A stretch of DNA of 64,000 bases from NCBI GenBank assembly GCA_021307315.1, contig JAJSPD010000035.1:372001-436000 (forward strand), written 5' to 3'. This stretch comes from Bisporella sp. PMI_857 (taxonomy: Eukaryota > Ascomycota > Leotiomycetes > Helotiales > Helotiaceae). Positions 34,734-46,421 of this stretch are shown here, piece by piece. A program made the translations under genes and the position numbers. Position 1 is the first letter of the stretch. Each line of letters starts with the position of its first letter. The notes below the pieces were generated by a model. That model did no database searches and was not told the origin of the DNA. It was given only the letters and a program-made list of their open reading frames with translations.

Positions 34734-36113
34734 TTACTTACCGTTGGCGATATTCTGCAAAGCTCTGTGGACTCCTAGCACGGTTGCTACCGAGATGATC
34801 AAGCAACACAGGATAACCAGGAATTTTTCGCGAGTTTCTTGCTCCTGGGTCACCCAGCGCACTCTCTTATCGTCCCAGAAATAGGTGGGGAAAGCATTGA
34901 CTTCTTCTTCGTTGGTCAGGTCTGTGATTCGATTCCCTGGTCCGCAGAAGAAACCCTCTCGCTCTTTGTGTCTGGTATATCTTCCTGGGTGGTGACTGCG
35001 GCTAATTACTCGTCCCCATTCATCCCAACATCTTTGTCTTTCTTGACGACGCTTCCAAGCTTCATTTTGCAGGATTTGCGCTGGAGATAGAGGGGGAAGA
35101 TTTAGACCTCCTGCATCCTGGGGCTCCGGAAGTATTTCCTCACTAGCCATGCGGTTCATCTCATCATGGTCGACGAATACAATTTCCGGAGCATTGACTG
35201 AGACACCGATGTCTTGAGAAAGCGCTTCATAGTACATGCTGAACTCTCTTCGAAACATTTCCTCTTCAGTTTCATCTACAGCACCCAAGAAGAGAATGTG
35301 CGGGTGGTTCTGATACTCCTCTGAATCTCTTGGCGTAACCCTTTCGAAAAATACAGTCTTAAGATGCATGAAAAGGATAAGGTCTCTAGCCATTGAGAAA
35401 CCATAGAGCAGCAAAGGTGGGTTTGGCCCACGGATGGCGATTGTTTCCACTCCAAAGAAATTGCGACTTAGAGCCCTATGCTCTCGAGGTCTCAGATGTC
35501 TTGTATAGATCCGGCGTGATAGGTCAAATGTGGACCGTCGACACTCTGTAAATTTTGCCAATGCATCACCTGAGTTGAAGAGCAAGATATCGCGCTTGCA
35601 GTCAAACCAGATACCTTTGGTGCCTTGATTGTTCCAGATACAACCAAAGACATCTTTCCCATGTCTGATGGGCCATGGAGTACTAGCATAGAACTTGCGC
35701 TGATAATCAAGTCTCCCAAGCCTCTTGCTAGCTTTTGTGTTGACTAGGCCGACGGCATTTATTGTTGTTGGTGACGATTTTGTGCTAAGCCGAGCGTTGT
35801 TGGTGATGTAGTATCGTATTCTTGGGTGGAGGGTAGCATTCATAGGAAGTCTTGCTAGAGGCATGAGTGCCGTCCGGCCATTGCGTAGAAAGGCTTCGAC
35901 GATGGGACTTTGTGTTGTGAAGGTCTCATCAGAGACTACAACAATTTGAGATTGGAATACTTCATCCCAAATCTGATCCCAAATCTCATTGGGCGCTCCC
36001 ATCGGGTGCTCTCGAATGCTGATTTGTTGTTCATCACTACCGCCTTCCTGTCCAGCAACATTACTAACTTGTGAGTTAGAAGCGGGATTAGTAGCAGCCA
36101 TTTTGCCTGACAT
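34734..36113 (-). CDS. 2EXR/F-box-like fungal protein with C-terminal membrane anchor
   Basis: One exon, 459 residues, from MSGKMAATNPASN. After a polar N-terminus, IREHPMGAPNEIWDQIWDEV resembles the helix that opens 2EXR/F-box-like proteins. FGVETIAIRGPNPPLLL and KGIWFDCKRDILLF are the usual fungal features: the strand preceding a recorded region and the W-x-x-x-x-D-I-L motif. The final 35 residues carry one hydrophobic helix (FLVILCCLIISVATVLGV), so the protein is probably tail-anchored. Function is unknown; related proteins are expanded in Leotiomycetes. An alternative start at the internal Met (MAATN) is possible. Confidence 0.75.
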   Translation of the reverse strand: MSGKMAATNPASNSQVSNVAGQEGGSDEQQISIREHPMGAPNEIWDQIWDEVFQSQIVVVSDETFTTQSPIVEAFLRNGRTALMPLARLPMNATLHPRIRYYITNNARLSTKSSPTTINAVGLVNTKASKRLGRLDYQRKFYASTPWPIRHGKDVFGCIWNNQGTKGIWFDCKRDILLFNSGDALAKFTECRRSTFDLSRRIYTRHLRPREHRALSRNFFGVETIAIRGPNPPLLLYGFSMARDLILFMHLKTVFFERVTPRDSEEYQNHPHILFLGAVDETEEEMFRREFSMYYEALSQDIGVSVNAPEIVFVDHDEMNRMASEEILPEPQDAGGLNLPPLSPAQILQNEAWKRRQERQRCWDEWGRVISRSHHPGRYTRHKEREGFFCGPGNRITDLTNEEEVNAFPTYFWDDKRVRWVTQEQETREKFLVILCCLIISVATVLGVHRALQNIANGK

Positions 36114-39100
36114 ACGTACCTGATTCGAGATGTGATTTCGCTGAATTTACCTTTTGAGATTGATCAAGTTGTGTGTTGCGCTCAACTTGCTTTTGCTTTG
36201 GTGACCCTGGAATTGGATTCTATGATGACTGATAAAATGATAGGGATCCCATGACTTTATATTACATTCCGAAATTGTTCCAACTTATGTTCAGCACTGG
36301 GTGTTCGTAAGAATAGAGATGTTCTTAGATGTGAACAATGACTATTGTTGAGATCCACAAACCTCGACGTATTCTGTCAAAGAACATGTCTGTTGCTGTG
36401 CCATTGTCCTGCTATTCTCTTTAAAAGAACGATCATTCTGAATGAGAAGAGCAAGCTCGTCGTGTTCATGTTAATGATTTAGCTTCGATCTTTGTCTCCC
36501 GGAGGAAAATCTGACCAGCGATAAGTCCAAGAAAATAAAGGCTAGAAACAGCTTGATAAATGGCTGCTTGTCAAACAAGAACATTAGGTTCTGGATATCC
36601 GCATGGTAGATGAAGTCTGTGATATGCAACCGCCTATGGATGGATACAAGCACACAAAGATTTATGTATATCATGACGAAATCACGTGTGGGAAGTTCGC
36701 CCCTTCCCGCTTTCGCTTATGAAGCCGGCCCCACTTGTAGCCGTTTTCTGAAATCTCCCTTCTGTCAACCAAACCTCTTCCAAGTTCTGATTGCATCCCG
36801 GCGGCTTTAAATTAATACAAATTGGCCTTTGCCATGGAGCAGACGTCTTGCCAGATAATTGACGGTATGTCACGCATCGACAAATCAATGAGAATACGTC
36901 TTGCTGTCAAGAAAAGCTGTTCCCGCTCCAGCTTTTTTAAGTACAACAGCGTTGACACAGAGCTTCTTTGAGTTTAGATGTTCATTTTGACGAAAAAGCT
37001 GGCTGTGGGGAAGCTCACAAGGAGAGAATTAGAAGGCATTAAGTAAAACTGGTAAGTAAAGTCTGCTGGGCTGCTTTGCCACTATGACAACGGTAGTGCA
37101 AAACAATGCAAGAGTCATTTTTGTATCAAAGAAGCTCTTCTAGGTGCAGACACAGGAAAAGTTTTCGGAGTTTTAGAAAGATGTTCTGGGTTTGTGATTC
37201 CATGCTGATGAGAGAGCACTGTGGTAGGAGATCTTATTGGTCACAAAACCTATACCGCTAGATGCTACTCAATGACATCGCAACCTTGATCTGAGATTCT
37301 ATATCATGGCATATTTTAGAAAAAAGATGCCAGTTCTTATGCAAATAGTGAAGCGTTACCCACAAGCAATGACTCTACATAAGCTTCCCAAGGCGCCGAC
37401 GTTCTGCTCTTTCATCGGATAATATCTTACATGCAGATTGCAACGAGCTAAAATGCTACTGGCTGAGCATAATATCCAATTCTTTGCCATGGCACACGTG
37501 AATATTGGTTCGCAAAATGTATCTGTGGTTCGACACTGTAGCCGAGTCCAATGCCGCCCTCTTGGTGAACGGATTAAACTTTTGAGCGGTCTGGCTGATA
37601 TCGCTCAAACAGTACCGAGGGACGTCATCCTGGGCGTGTTGAAATTGATTCCCCGGACGCCGAAATGGTGGTAACATTTCCAATACAATATCGGGGCCGA
37701 AATTGATCATTTGGAAACCGATAGATCACGCAGCAAGTATGCCATGTCTTGAGCACATGCTGTCAAAACAGCTGCCCTCGCTGACCCATATATAGCCCTA
37801 CCGCTTGCAGGTAATCAATGCAGACTCTGGTGCGCTCTGAAAGCATTGAACTTTGCTATTGGCCTGACACTGTTGTAGAAACGGCGATGTTCTCGAAAAG
37901 GCGAGGCAGATTCTGCGATCAAACAAGGCAACCAGACTAAGGAGGGTAGGACGCCTGTCCACGCCCGGCTCATGAGAGAATGACCCCCTTGTAGGCAGCT
38001 GACCCTTGACATACCATGAAATATATAATTCACAACCTTCCCTCAGCCGAAAACAACTAGTCTCTGGCCACAAAGACAAACTTGACCCAACAAGCTGATT
38101 TTCTTCTTCTCAGAGTTTGTACTGCTGTTCTCACTCTTATTTGTCGCTTTCCATATCGAACTTTCGAACGGTCGCTAAAAACTGTTGCAGATTTCAGACA
38201 CAATGATTCGTCAAACGGCAGGGCACACCACTTGGTGAGCTGTGCAAGCGCCGGCGAATCACATCCAAGCAAAGGCCCCCTTCAGAGCCCAGTGTCCAAC
38301 TTTTGCTCGGTGGTGGTAGCTACAATTATAGCCCGAGGCCCTCTGGGCTGCGACGCAGAGCCGCATTCCCTCCTTATTCCCCCGATGTGCCGACCAAGCC
38401 CTGGATCCGCCGCTGAGATACTTTCCAACGTAGCATCGCCAAAAGCCAACATCTCTGAGAGGCAAAGTGGTGATGATGATTATACATTAATCAACTAGAT
38501 CTTTGTTTTTTCAGTCAATATTACTTCGCTTTTCATACTGAAGTCAACTCTACTCGGATTTGTCAGAACAAATTGGCCGTTTTCATCGCATCTACTACAG
38601 CATACACTCAGCTGCTGTACCCGAGGAGAGACACCAATGTTATTGGCTGTTTGGGGGCTGATAATCAACAATCCTGCTCGTATGTGGTGGTGTGCATCAG
38701 CCATTTCAGAATGCATGTGGGTTCACATGTGGCTTTTTTGCTAGGATGCGCTGCACAGTCTCTCCGCACTTGATCGAGAGCAAACCTGTTACGTGCGAGT
38801 CGCGATATGGCCGGTCATTTTGCCCTTTGTGCAATAGAGGATCAACATACGTTTGCATAATACTCAGCCCCTGATCTCAACTAGATACAATGGTAATGAA
38901 GTCATTCCGTTCTTCTAGGAGATCTTTACTAACGTCAGCAGCAAAAGATTATGGTTGGATGTTTCCCAATAACATTTAACAGTCCTAGTTTTTTGCTTCT
39001 TCGAGTACGGCATGGCCTGTACATTTTCAGCGAAAGATACAAAAACAAACCTCCTTCCGCTCCCCATGCAGCCAATGCCGGGATGAGCCTTCAAAGCAGA

Positions 39101-39353
39101 ATATCGCGAGCCAGTCACTCCTTGTCACGCGCCGCGAGCCTGGAAGTATGTTTCTGTTTGATAGTGCCGCCGGTTGCTATCGCTTGCGAGCGGGGGGAGG
39201 GGGGGATGTGCTGTAGTCTCTTCCCCATGTTTCTATTCTCTGCTATCTTCGAATTCCCATCATTCAAGCATTTGCGAGATGGTCCGATCCACGATCGCCT
39301 CTCTCTTTATCAACCACTCATCTGCTTAATTTCTCAACTAGGGATAAACCACA
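36114..39353. other. 3.2-kb region without recognised genes
   Basis: Short ORFs on both strands (for example 37438-37674 plus and 38082-38498 plus) show no domain, signal peptide or spliceable continuation. Composition is moderately AT-rich up to about 37400 and balanced later. It may hide fast-evolving genes or non-coding RNA, but I can support nothing. Confidence 0.4.
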
Positions 39354-40311
39354 ATGTTTTCTAGGAGTCGACCTTCACATGTACGTCAAAGTCTTCCTAA
39401 CCTGTCATCTATGTCTCAAAGGGTATAGAGATCGTCTAGCAGATACGGCTCATCCGAGCCGGTTGCTTCGTCTTTCCAACAAGCACAGTTTGGATCAGCT
39501 TGGCCGCAAACCAGCTTTTTGTTTGTTGTCAACGAATTACCGATCAACGAAGATAGTGGTGTTACACCACGATACGACGAGAATGGTCGGTGGCTTCCAC
39601 CACTGCTGAGCAACGCATTTGCACCTCAAATACCTGGAAGAGTATACAGATGGACTGATGGCGCTATTACTCGGGCAGATGGTTACGAGTGGTTCCAAGG
39701 AGAGGGTTGGACTCCGCAGCGTTTACGACTAGATTCTTACAGAACCACCGCAATGTTCTACTGCAATCCGTGGACGCAACACCTAATGGCAGAGTGCGAC
39801 CCTAGCAGAGAGGATATGATAACGGCTGATCATCCAAACAATCGATGGTGGCCATTCACATTCCGTCATCGCGGAGCTCTCAGCGACGTTACGTACGGGA
39901 CGGAGGAGCAATACCTTGCAGGCAGTAGTGCTAGGTGGATAAACCATCTAGGACTGAACGATTATGTGCACCAAGAATCTGAAACACCACTGGCAGATGG
40001 GTTGGCTGGCAATCTAGCCACGGTCATCGCACTGATCGCATTTTCGTGCAGAAGAAGCGACTGGCACGACATTTTGATGCATGATCGAGCGTGGTGGAAT
40101 TATAGATGGAGGGGCCATAACAGGAGACATGGTCGTGAGTTGACTTCAAGGGACAATCTAATTAGGTTTTCAGTTTGCTGATTGATTTATAATAGGAACT
40201 GAACAGCGAGGTTTGGTAGCAACAGTGTATTACGACCCTGAAAATACTCAAGGATCAACCAGGGACAACTTATATGCAATCGAATGGAATGAACGACCAC
40301 TTCTTGCCTAA
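39354..40311 (+). CDS. orphan three-exon protein, 282 aa
   Basis: Exons 39354-39380, 39429-40134 and 40196-40311 keep one frame: 27 + 706 + 116 nt, 282 residues. The first exon codes only nine residues (MFSRSRPSH). Distinct segments are PRYDENGRWLPP, PGRVYRWTDGAITRADGYEW and WWPFTFRHRGALSDVTYG. The protein is rich in Trp, Arg and Tyr, has no membrane segment or signal peptide, and looks globular. It is acidic to neutral and ends EWNERPLLA. I do not recognise a family. Introns of 48 and 61 nt have GTACGT and GTGAGT donors. The start is chosen because it gives a clean in-phase first exon; the second exon's frame is closed upstream by TAG at 39426. Confidence 0.65.
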
Positions 40312-42371
40312 GGGCCATAACTAAGATACTGTATACTGAATGCCACTCGAAAAGCGGTACAGGCATTATCTATTTTTGGCCATCGCCGCCCCTACTACGC
40401 GAAATCTGCTTAAGGACAAAATTGCACACTTTTGAAGCGGTTTGAGGTCACTATACGTTGCTTGAGCATCTCTAATCTATTTTTGCTTATGAGTTCTGAG
40501 ACATTACTTTTATTGGATTGCTACTTACCTTCTCTTTCTCTCCTTGGACTAGGTTTATGGGTATCCTGTTATCGAATGATCTAGTATAAGGCATGGGTCA
40601 ATGATTTACGAAGCTCTTTCGACTAAATTGTTTATGATTGCTTAGTTTACTTTCTTATGTATAAACGTTCGTATTTGAGGGATAGCTGCGGTCGCTTTAT
40701 AAGGTCAGCCTCGGACGCTAGTTATTTGAGAGAATGAACAACGATATGAACCTTTTGCAGCATCATTTGATGTCTTCGGGCTCAGAGCCCAATCAGCGAG
40801 AAGGACTGTGGCGTATGCATGCGCTTGCAATCCATGCATGTCTCACCCTTGTATGATTTCAAAAGAAACTATTCTTCAGATCTTTCCATTCAGCGGTTGA
40901 CTCATGCATGGAACATGCCATCCTCTCTTCTTTTGTTCTGCCGATCCTTCAGCGGCTCATATAATTGATAAGCTGCTAAAACAATACTCTATGGCCTAAC
41001 AGCTAGTGTCATAGCCTTCCATTGGTTTGAGGCCGTGCGCCCAGTCCTCGTGCGCCTTCCTCTCTTACTTCCCTACGGTCATGGTGATCGCCAAGTCAAG
41101 ATTGGGTCCTTGTTAATGTTGAACTTTATACATAGAGGCATCTACCATATCTTATGGCGATCGCTTCATAACTCTGGCGTCTTTCCAGGGGTGTCACGAT
41201 CAGAAACCATTCCTAATGTATCTCTCTACGGACATCGCGCTGAGGCATGGGTAGTCTTCCACAAATATGCAGCCTTGTTTGATAGTTGCTTATTTTTAAA
41301 CTCGAGATTGCTGGTAACAAGGAGATAGCCGTGGATGTTTCGGTGCGACTGCTCGTTCAGTCGATCAATACCCTCTGCGTCAGAGTCTTTGACATCTCGA
41401 ATTACAGGGTCACATTAGTCTGTACCCATTCACGGCCGGGACTCCTAACAGGCTTCTTCATGGCGTCTCGGTGGCTTACCTTCCCGCATATTCAAGCCCA
41501 TATCCACCCCGGACCAAGGCTTGGTGGCTTGTCTTCTGAACCGTCAGGTGAATGGGTGTTCTTCGACCGCGAGGATACTCCAAAATTCATAAATTCATCA
41601 CTCTCTTGCTGCGGTTCTCGAAGCAGCTCGGTGAAATATTCGTGAGCTCTTCGATCTTTCAGAGAGCGCTTTGTTTCGAGGCATTTTCAGATATCGCAGA
41701 ATTCAGGTTTAATCTAATCACTGCGAGATATCTCAAGTTTTCCCTTGCTTCTACTCTGGCCCGTGTGATCAATCCCTCCATTCCTCCTTTCGACCCCGCT
41801 TGGCTTGGTGATGCTTCGGGAGTGCTATAGCATGTATCCCACTCCACCCTCTCGCGGCATAACTCGGTTATGCTGCTGCTTCTGCTTCAGGTAAAGGGTA
41901 GCCTCTTCTATCAGGGGATGTGTCTTATTCTGTTGTCCCGTGGGGGGCATACCCTGGAAAGGAAAGGAATACTCCATCAAAGTTTAGCTAAACTATATTC
42001 TTTGAAGAGCTGGCCCTTGGGGGGCCGGCGGGGGGCAGTATGTACCGTAGAGAAATGGCAGGAATGTGCTGTATGCTATAAGCTGACGGCGTGACCGCTT
42101 GAACTCGAGTTCGGGGTGCAAATCGAGATTATTCGTCACTCTGGTCAATCGAAGGAGAAAAATATTTGAGAGCGGAGTAGGCAGCAGAATAAACCACAGA
42201 CATTGAGACGTTATGATTGAGTAACCTCTCCCTCTACCAGTTACAAGAAAGGCATTTGTATACACATCTGAGCAGAGTTTGATATCTTTCCCCCCGTAAC
42301 GCCCTGCCAAGTTACCTTACGCCAATCGCTTGAAATCAAAAACAGACCTAAATCCTTCTGTCGAAGATGGC
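40312..42371. other. 2-kb region without recognised genes
   Basis: Frames at 41035-41830 are short and overlap without family pattern. GC-rich patches near 42000-42050. Nothing supportable. Confidence 0.4.
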
Positions 42372-43900
42372 TTAGAATTCTCCACCTGAGCTGCCACTTG
42401 GTCCCAAAGCATTCGCGCCCCAGACTCCGACCAATCCCCACATGCCCACACGCCAGCCGCGCCATAGGCCTTCCATGCCTTGACCTCGTCGCTCGACTTT
42501 CTTGCCTTTTTTTGATAATTTGTTTGGTGATGGAGGCTCGTCGGAAACACCCTCTTCGCGTGCGATACTCCATATCGTGCCCAGCACGCCTTTATATGGA
42601 CCGACTTCAACAACGGTCTGGAAATCGTTGGTATCTTGTATCCTGTAGGGATGGGAGGATAAGACGGCTATTTGACCACGTCGTAGAACGGTTTCTAGAG
42701 GTAGTTTTATGAATAGCTCGATAGTGCGCGAGAAGAGTCGCGCAATGGAGTAGGTTGCCGGTGTGAGGACTGGGTCGATAGATAGGTGTGAGCGAAGGAG
42801 GAGTGGTGTTGAGTGAGAGATGGCGGGCGTAATGAGGGAGTGGAGGACCGTGGGGAGGAAGAGGGATGGTGGACACGCATAGGATGGGAGACTGCGGAGG
42901 TTGTGTGTTAAAGAGCGTTTGGGTATGGAGACGGGGGTCATGATAAGTCTGGATGTATTGTTAGTTTTATAAACAGATGTAGAAAGGCCATACGTACTTG
43001 GTCCGCACGAGATCTAATGGTGACAGCGCTAAGCCGGTGACAGCTGCAGCTGCGACTGCTACGCCGAGAGATGCCCAAGGATACGAAGCGTCTATCATGT
43101 CTGCCGAACCTCCCAAACCTGAATCCGGAACATTCATTAGAGCTGCTATCAGCCCTCTGGACCAGTTTTCTACCGTCTGTGTTAAAAGTGCATAGACAAA
43201 TGTTATATTGGTGCCTTTCCACACCCCCCATGCTCCTTCTTTTGTCCACTCTTGTGATATAACTTCCATTAAGGCATCTGGACGTTTTAGCACTAGTTTG
43301 TATGGTGGATCCTGAGGTTTTGATGGCGGCTCGGGGGAGGAAATGGATCGATCGCTACCTCTCCGCCGTGATTTGGAAGGGGAGTATGAGCGCGAAGGTG
43401 GTGCAGTGGAGGTGAAGTATGTGAGCTCATCTTGGTCGGAATCATCTGAGAGGTACTGCATTAAAGTTTAGCAAGCTCCCACCAGCAAGATTTTCGCCTC
43501 TTACATCGTCATTCCTCCTGTACCTTGACGTTTGTGACCGTAAATTATCATCTAGGTGTATCGACGCAGATCCCTCTCCAGCTTCCTGACTCCTGACTTG
43601 TAGAATCGTCTTTGCTACATCGAAGGGCTGGGCCAGGAGAACACTCATATATCTGTAAAGCCAATCGTTCAACGTCTGTTGTAATGATTCGAATGATGAT
43701 TGAGACTCGTTGGATAGGTAATCGCTATAGTCTATCTCAGAGAATACATCGCGCGCCGAAGACGCGTATGAAGCTGCGCTGCCATTTCTTGTACCCAGTC
43801 CATGAGTGCCCAAGCTAGCTGGAGTATCCTGCCGAATTCCTATGGATGGAGGGATATAATAAGGTCGTAGTGGATTCGGACCTTCTCGTGTGGTCGACAT
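42372..43900 (-). CDS. UGO1: Ugo1-like mitochondrial fusion/carrier protein
   Basis: Three exons, 43900-43505, 43455-42998 and 42948-42372, give 476 residues. Introns have GTAAGA and GTACGT donors. After a disordered N-terminus, a carrier-like segment reads YRYMSVLLAQPFDVAKTILQVR, the P-x-D-x-(A/V)-K signature of mitochondrial carriers. A later repeat reads VTGLALSPLDLVRTK (P-x-D-L-V-R) and a third PLETVLRRGQI. EWTKEGAWGVWKGTNITFVYALL is the usual loop between them. This arrangement with degenerate carrier repeats and a Ser-rich insert is typical of fungal Ugo1, an outer-membrane protein needed with Fzo1 and Mgm1 for mitochondrial fusion. Identification is by motif and architecture; a divergent carrier of another name is the alternative. 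Confidence 0.82.
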
Positions 43901-44330
43901 CGCGCGCGATTATTTAAACAATTAAGGGACTGGAGCAGTGTCAAAGATGTATTCTGCGCATTGGGTCCATTTACTCATTCATGCAAGATTTCTTATGATA
44001 GGCAAGGATAACGTCAGGGGATGGAGATATCCACTCCGCTGCTCGGGACGGAGGTCTTGGCCGGTAAAAAGTGGCTTGGCGCTCAGCCGCTGGCTAACTT
44101 TTTTGTTACGACTAACATGAGCCAACAGTTCACTCCGTATTACTACTTATGGATTGTGACTATTTAGCTACAAGTATAAGATAGAACTCTTTTTTTTCAC
44201 CATTTCCATTTTCTGGCAATAAATTTCCTCCTACTAATATCCACAGCCTCCCCTTATCTTTCCATCCACCTTGCTCTAGAGCCTCATCTTTCAACTTCTC
44301 TCCATTCGGCTGAGACGTGTATTTTTCAAT
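43901..44330. other. divergent promoter between UGO1 and ferredoxin
   Basis: 0.43 kb serving two mitochondrial-protein genes transcribed outward. The part from 44190 to 44330 is CT-rich, as is usual in fungal leaders. Confidence 0.45.
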
Positions 44331-45063
44331 ATGTCTACAAATCGAGCTTTACCGCTTCTTCGCAAAGGCACATTGAAATGCCTGTGGAATCCTACGAGGA
44401 TATCGCAAGTAACACAGAAGAGAGCAGCAACTCACGCCACAATTCCTGCGCACCAGCTCCCTTGCCCATTCGCTATCCCCGGCTCTCGGAATAACACAAA
44501 ATGGCAGTGTGAACGCAGGCAGATGAGCAGACCTTCAGCGGCTCGACGAGCATTTTCTGCGACCCCAGCAGCTGGGCATGGGTTTCTGGAGCCACCAAAG
44601 CCAGGAGAAGAGTGAGTTTCCAATAGCAAGACCTTAAAGTATGGAGCTAAATTTGGGAGGCTATATGTTACATTCATAGATAAGGATGGGGAGGAGACGA
44701 AGATTGCTGTTTCGCGAGGGGATAATCTGCTAGATATTGCGCAGGCTAATGATATTGAGATGGAGGGTTAGTTCAACAAGAATCGTAAAACGGATTTAAG
44801 CTAATTCAGATCAATCAGGTGCATGTGGAGGCTCATGTGCATGCTCGACGTGTCATGTCATAGTAGAGGACGAAAATCTATACGACCAGATGCCTGAACC
44901 AGATGATGACGAGAATGATATGTTGGATATGGCTTTCGGGTTGACGGAGACATCGAGGTTAGGATGTCAGGTCAAAATGACGGACGAACTGAACGGATTG
45001 CGTGTGAGGCTTCCATCCATGACGAGGAACCTACAGACCAGCGATTTCAGTAAGAAAGATTGA
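44331..45063 (+). CDS. YAH1: mitochondrial 2Fe-2S ferredoxin (adrenodoxin/Yah1 type)
   Basis: Three exons, 44331-44611, 44660-44766 and 44819-45063, give 210 residues. The first ~90 residues are basic and Ser/Ala-rich, fitting a mitochondrial presequence. The domain starts LYVTFIDKDGEETKI and contains the cluster ligands in ACGGSCACSTCHV (Cys-x5-Cys-x2-Cys) and the fourth Cys in TSRLGCQVKM. DMLDMAFGLTETS between them is the adrenodoxin-type redox-partner region. It passes electrons from ferredoxin reductase to Fe-S cluster assembly and heme A/ubiquinone synthesis in the matrix. Length and motif spacing are normal. It shares a promoter region with UGO1. Confidence 0.95.
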
Positions 45064-45340
45064 GAGGACAGGTCATAGGAATTAATGGATGCAGAGCAAG
45101 TCGAGGTGACAAATAATGATTGAGACAGAGCGATCGGGATCTGAGAGTCCGGACAGAGCCATGAAGGGGTATGTTCGGAGCTTGTATATATATCATATGG
45201 ATCAGGATAATAGCCTGGTCTTACGACTTTTCCAGTCTATTTTATTGCCAAAATACGGCAAATACAACGCCACACATTCAGCTTAAACGCCTCGCTATGC
45301 AATAAGTAACTTTTCATGAATCACCCGATTCCTTGAACAT

Positions 45341-46204
45341 CTATGCCTCTAAGGCACCTCCCGCTTTGGCCAATCCACTGCCACCGCCAGCAATGAGCTC
45401 CAAGAAACCTTGCTTGCTCATCTCAGTGACCCGATCTTCTCGGCGACCTTGTCCAATTAATCCTTTCTGCCTTGCCTCTCTTGCAGCCTCTTCCCCCTTG
45501 ACTTGAGCGGCCCTTACTGCGCTAAACAGCTTTATCACACCCCTCTGTGCAGTTTTCTTTAACCGCTTTTCCAACTCCAATGTCTCCTGCACAGTTACAC
45601 CTCCATCCGCGGCTCCATTTGCCGCATCAAATGCCGTACTGGCACCTAGCACATCCTTCACTCGACCTTTGTCTAGAGCCTGCCGTCGTTCTTCTCGTAA
45701 CTTATGTCTCGCCTTCTTCTCCAGCGCCAAATCTGTCATCTCTTTGCTCGCCTCTAGGGCATTCTTACTTCTTGCTAATACAGGATCACCTCTTTTTGCA
45801 GACGCAAGTTTCGAACCTAGGATCTTCGTCATAGACGTCGCAAAAGCCTCGGGGTCATTACGCTTTCTCTTTTTTATTAAATTGGGATTCGATTCCGTGT
45901 CTGAATCAGCGTCTGAATCAGATTCTGTATCTGAATTTGAGGCATCTGTAATCTCTGCTGCGTCGTCGCCATCTGCCGGAAGGAATGGCTCATCATCCGC
46001 TACAAATCCACTTGTATCGAGGTCTTCATCGTCGGAATCTTGTAGATTCACGGCTTTGAAATCTTGTGATGTTTCGCTTGCTTCTGATTCGGAGGATGAT
46101 TGATTGTCATAGTCCGTTTGCTTCTTGAATTTCTTTATAGCTCTCTTTGGCTTCCCTTTCCTATCCTCTCCCGCCTTGCGCTTTTTTGAAAACTCTCCCG
46201 CCAT
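45341..46204 (-). CDS. RRP15: Rrp15-like 60S biogenesis factor
   Basis: One exon of 287 residues from MAGEFSKKRKAGEDRKGK (the frame is open upstream without a fitting start). A basic N-terminus leads into an acidic Ser/Asp/Glu tract (SDTESDSDADSDTESN). The Rrp15 domain follows: DPEAFATSMTKILGSKL, LARSKNALEASKEM, KKARHKLREERRQALDKGRV and RGVIKLFSAVRAAQ. The domain ends in SKQGFLELIAGG. Rrp15 is a nucleolar component of early pre-60S particles needed for 27S pre-rRNA processing. The gene is head-to-head with SRP54 across 217 bp. Confidence 0.92.
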   Translation of the reverse strand: MAGEFSKKRKAGEDRKGKPKRAIKKFKKQTDYDNQSSSESEASETSQDFKAVNLQDSDDEDLDTSGFVADDEPFLPADGDDAAEITDASNSDTESDSDADSDTESNPNLIKKRKRNDPEAFATSMTKILGSKLASAKRGDPVLARSKNALEASKEMTDLALEKKARHKLREERRQALDKGRVKDVLGASTAFDAANGAADGGVTVQETLELEKRLKKTAQRGVIKLFSAVRAAQVKGEEAAREARQKGLIGQGRREDRVTEMSKQGFLELIAGGGSGLAKAGGALEA

Positions 46205-46421
46205 TGTTGCAAAATTATGAAGTTTATGGATGTCTAAAGAATAGCTTCTGAGGAAACCCAAAAAAAAAAAAAGGTATGGAAGCCAAGGCTGGGTCCACCT
46301 TTCATTGGCTGGCACATAACCCCCCGCCACCCCGCCTTGTCCGCCTCTTATCCCACAGTACCATAATTGAGCAACGACATTCCGCGACTTGATCAGATAC
46401 ATCGTCGCGGTATACACAAAG
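46205..46421. promoter_or_regulatory. bidirectional promoter RRP15/SRP54
   Basis: Only 217 bp separate the two start codons. It contains a run of 13 A (46260-46272) and ATTGG, an inverted CCAAT box, at 46304-46308, followed by a C-rich block (46320-46345). Poly(dA:dT) plus CCAAT is a usual nucleosome-depleted fungal promoter layout. Confidence 0.6.

Noticed and set aside
38082..38498. Plus-strand ORF of 138 codons
   Set aside because: No signal peptide, domain, splice partner or codon bias beyond chance for an AT/GC-balanced region.
45547..46103. Plus-strand ORFs of 95 and 144 codons
   Set aside because: Antisense to RRP15; composition reflects its acidic tract.
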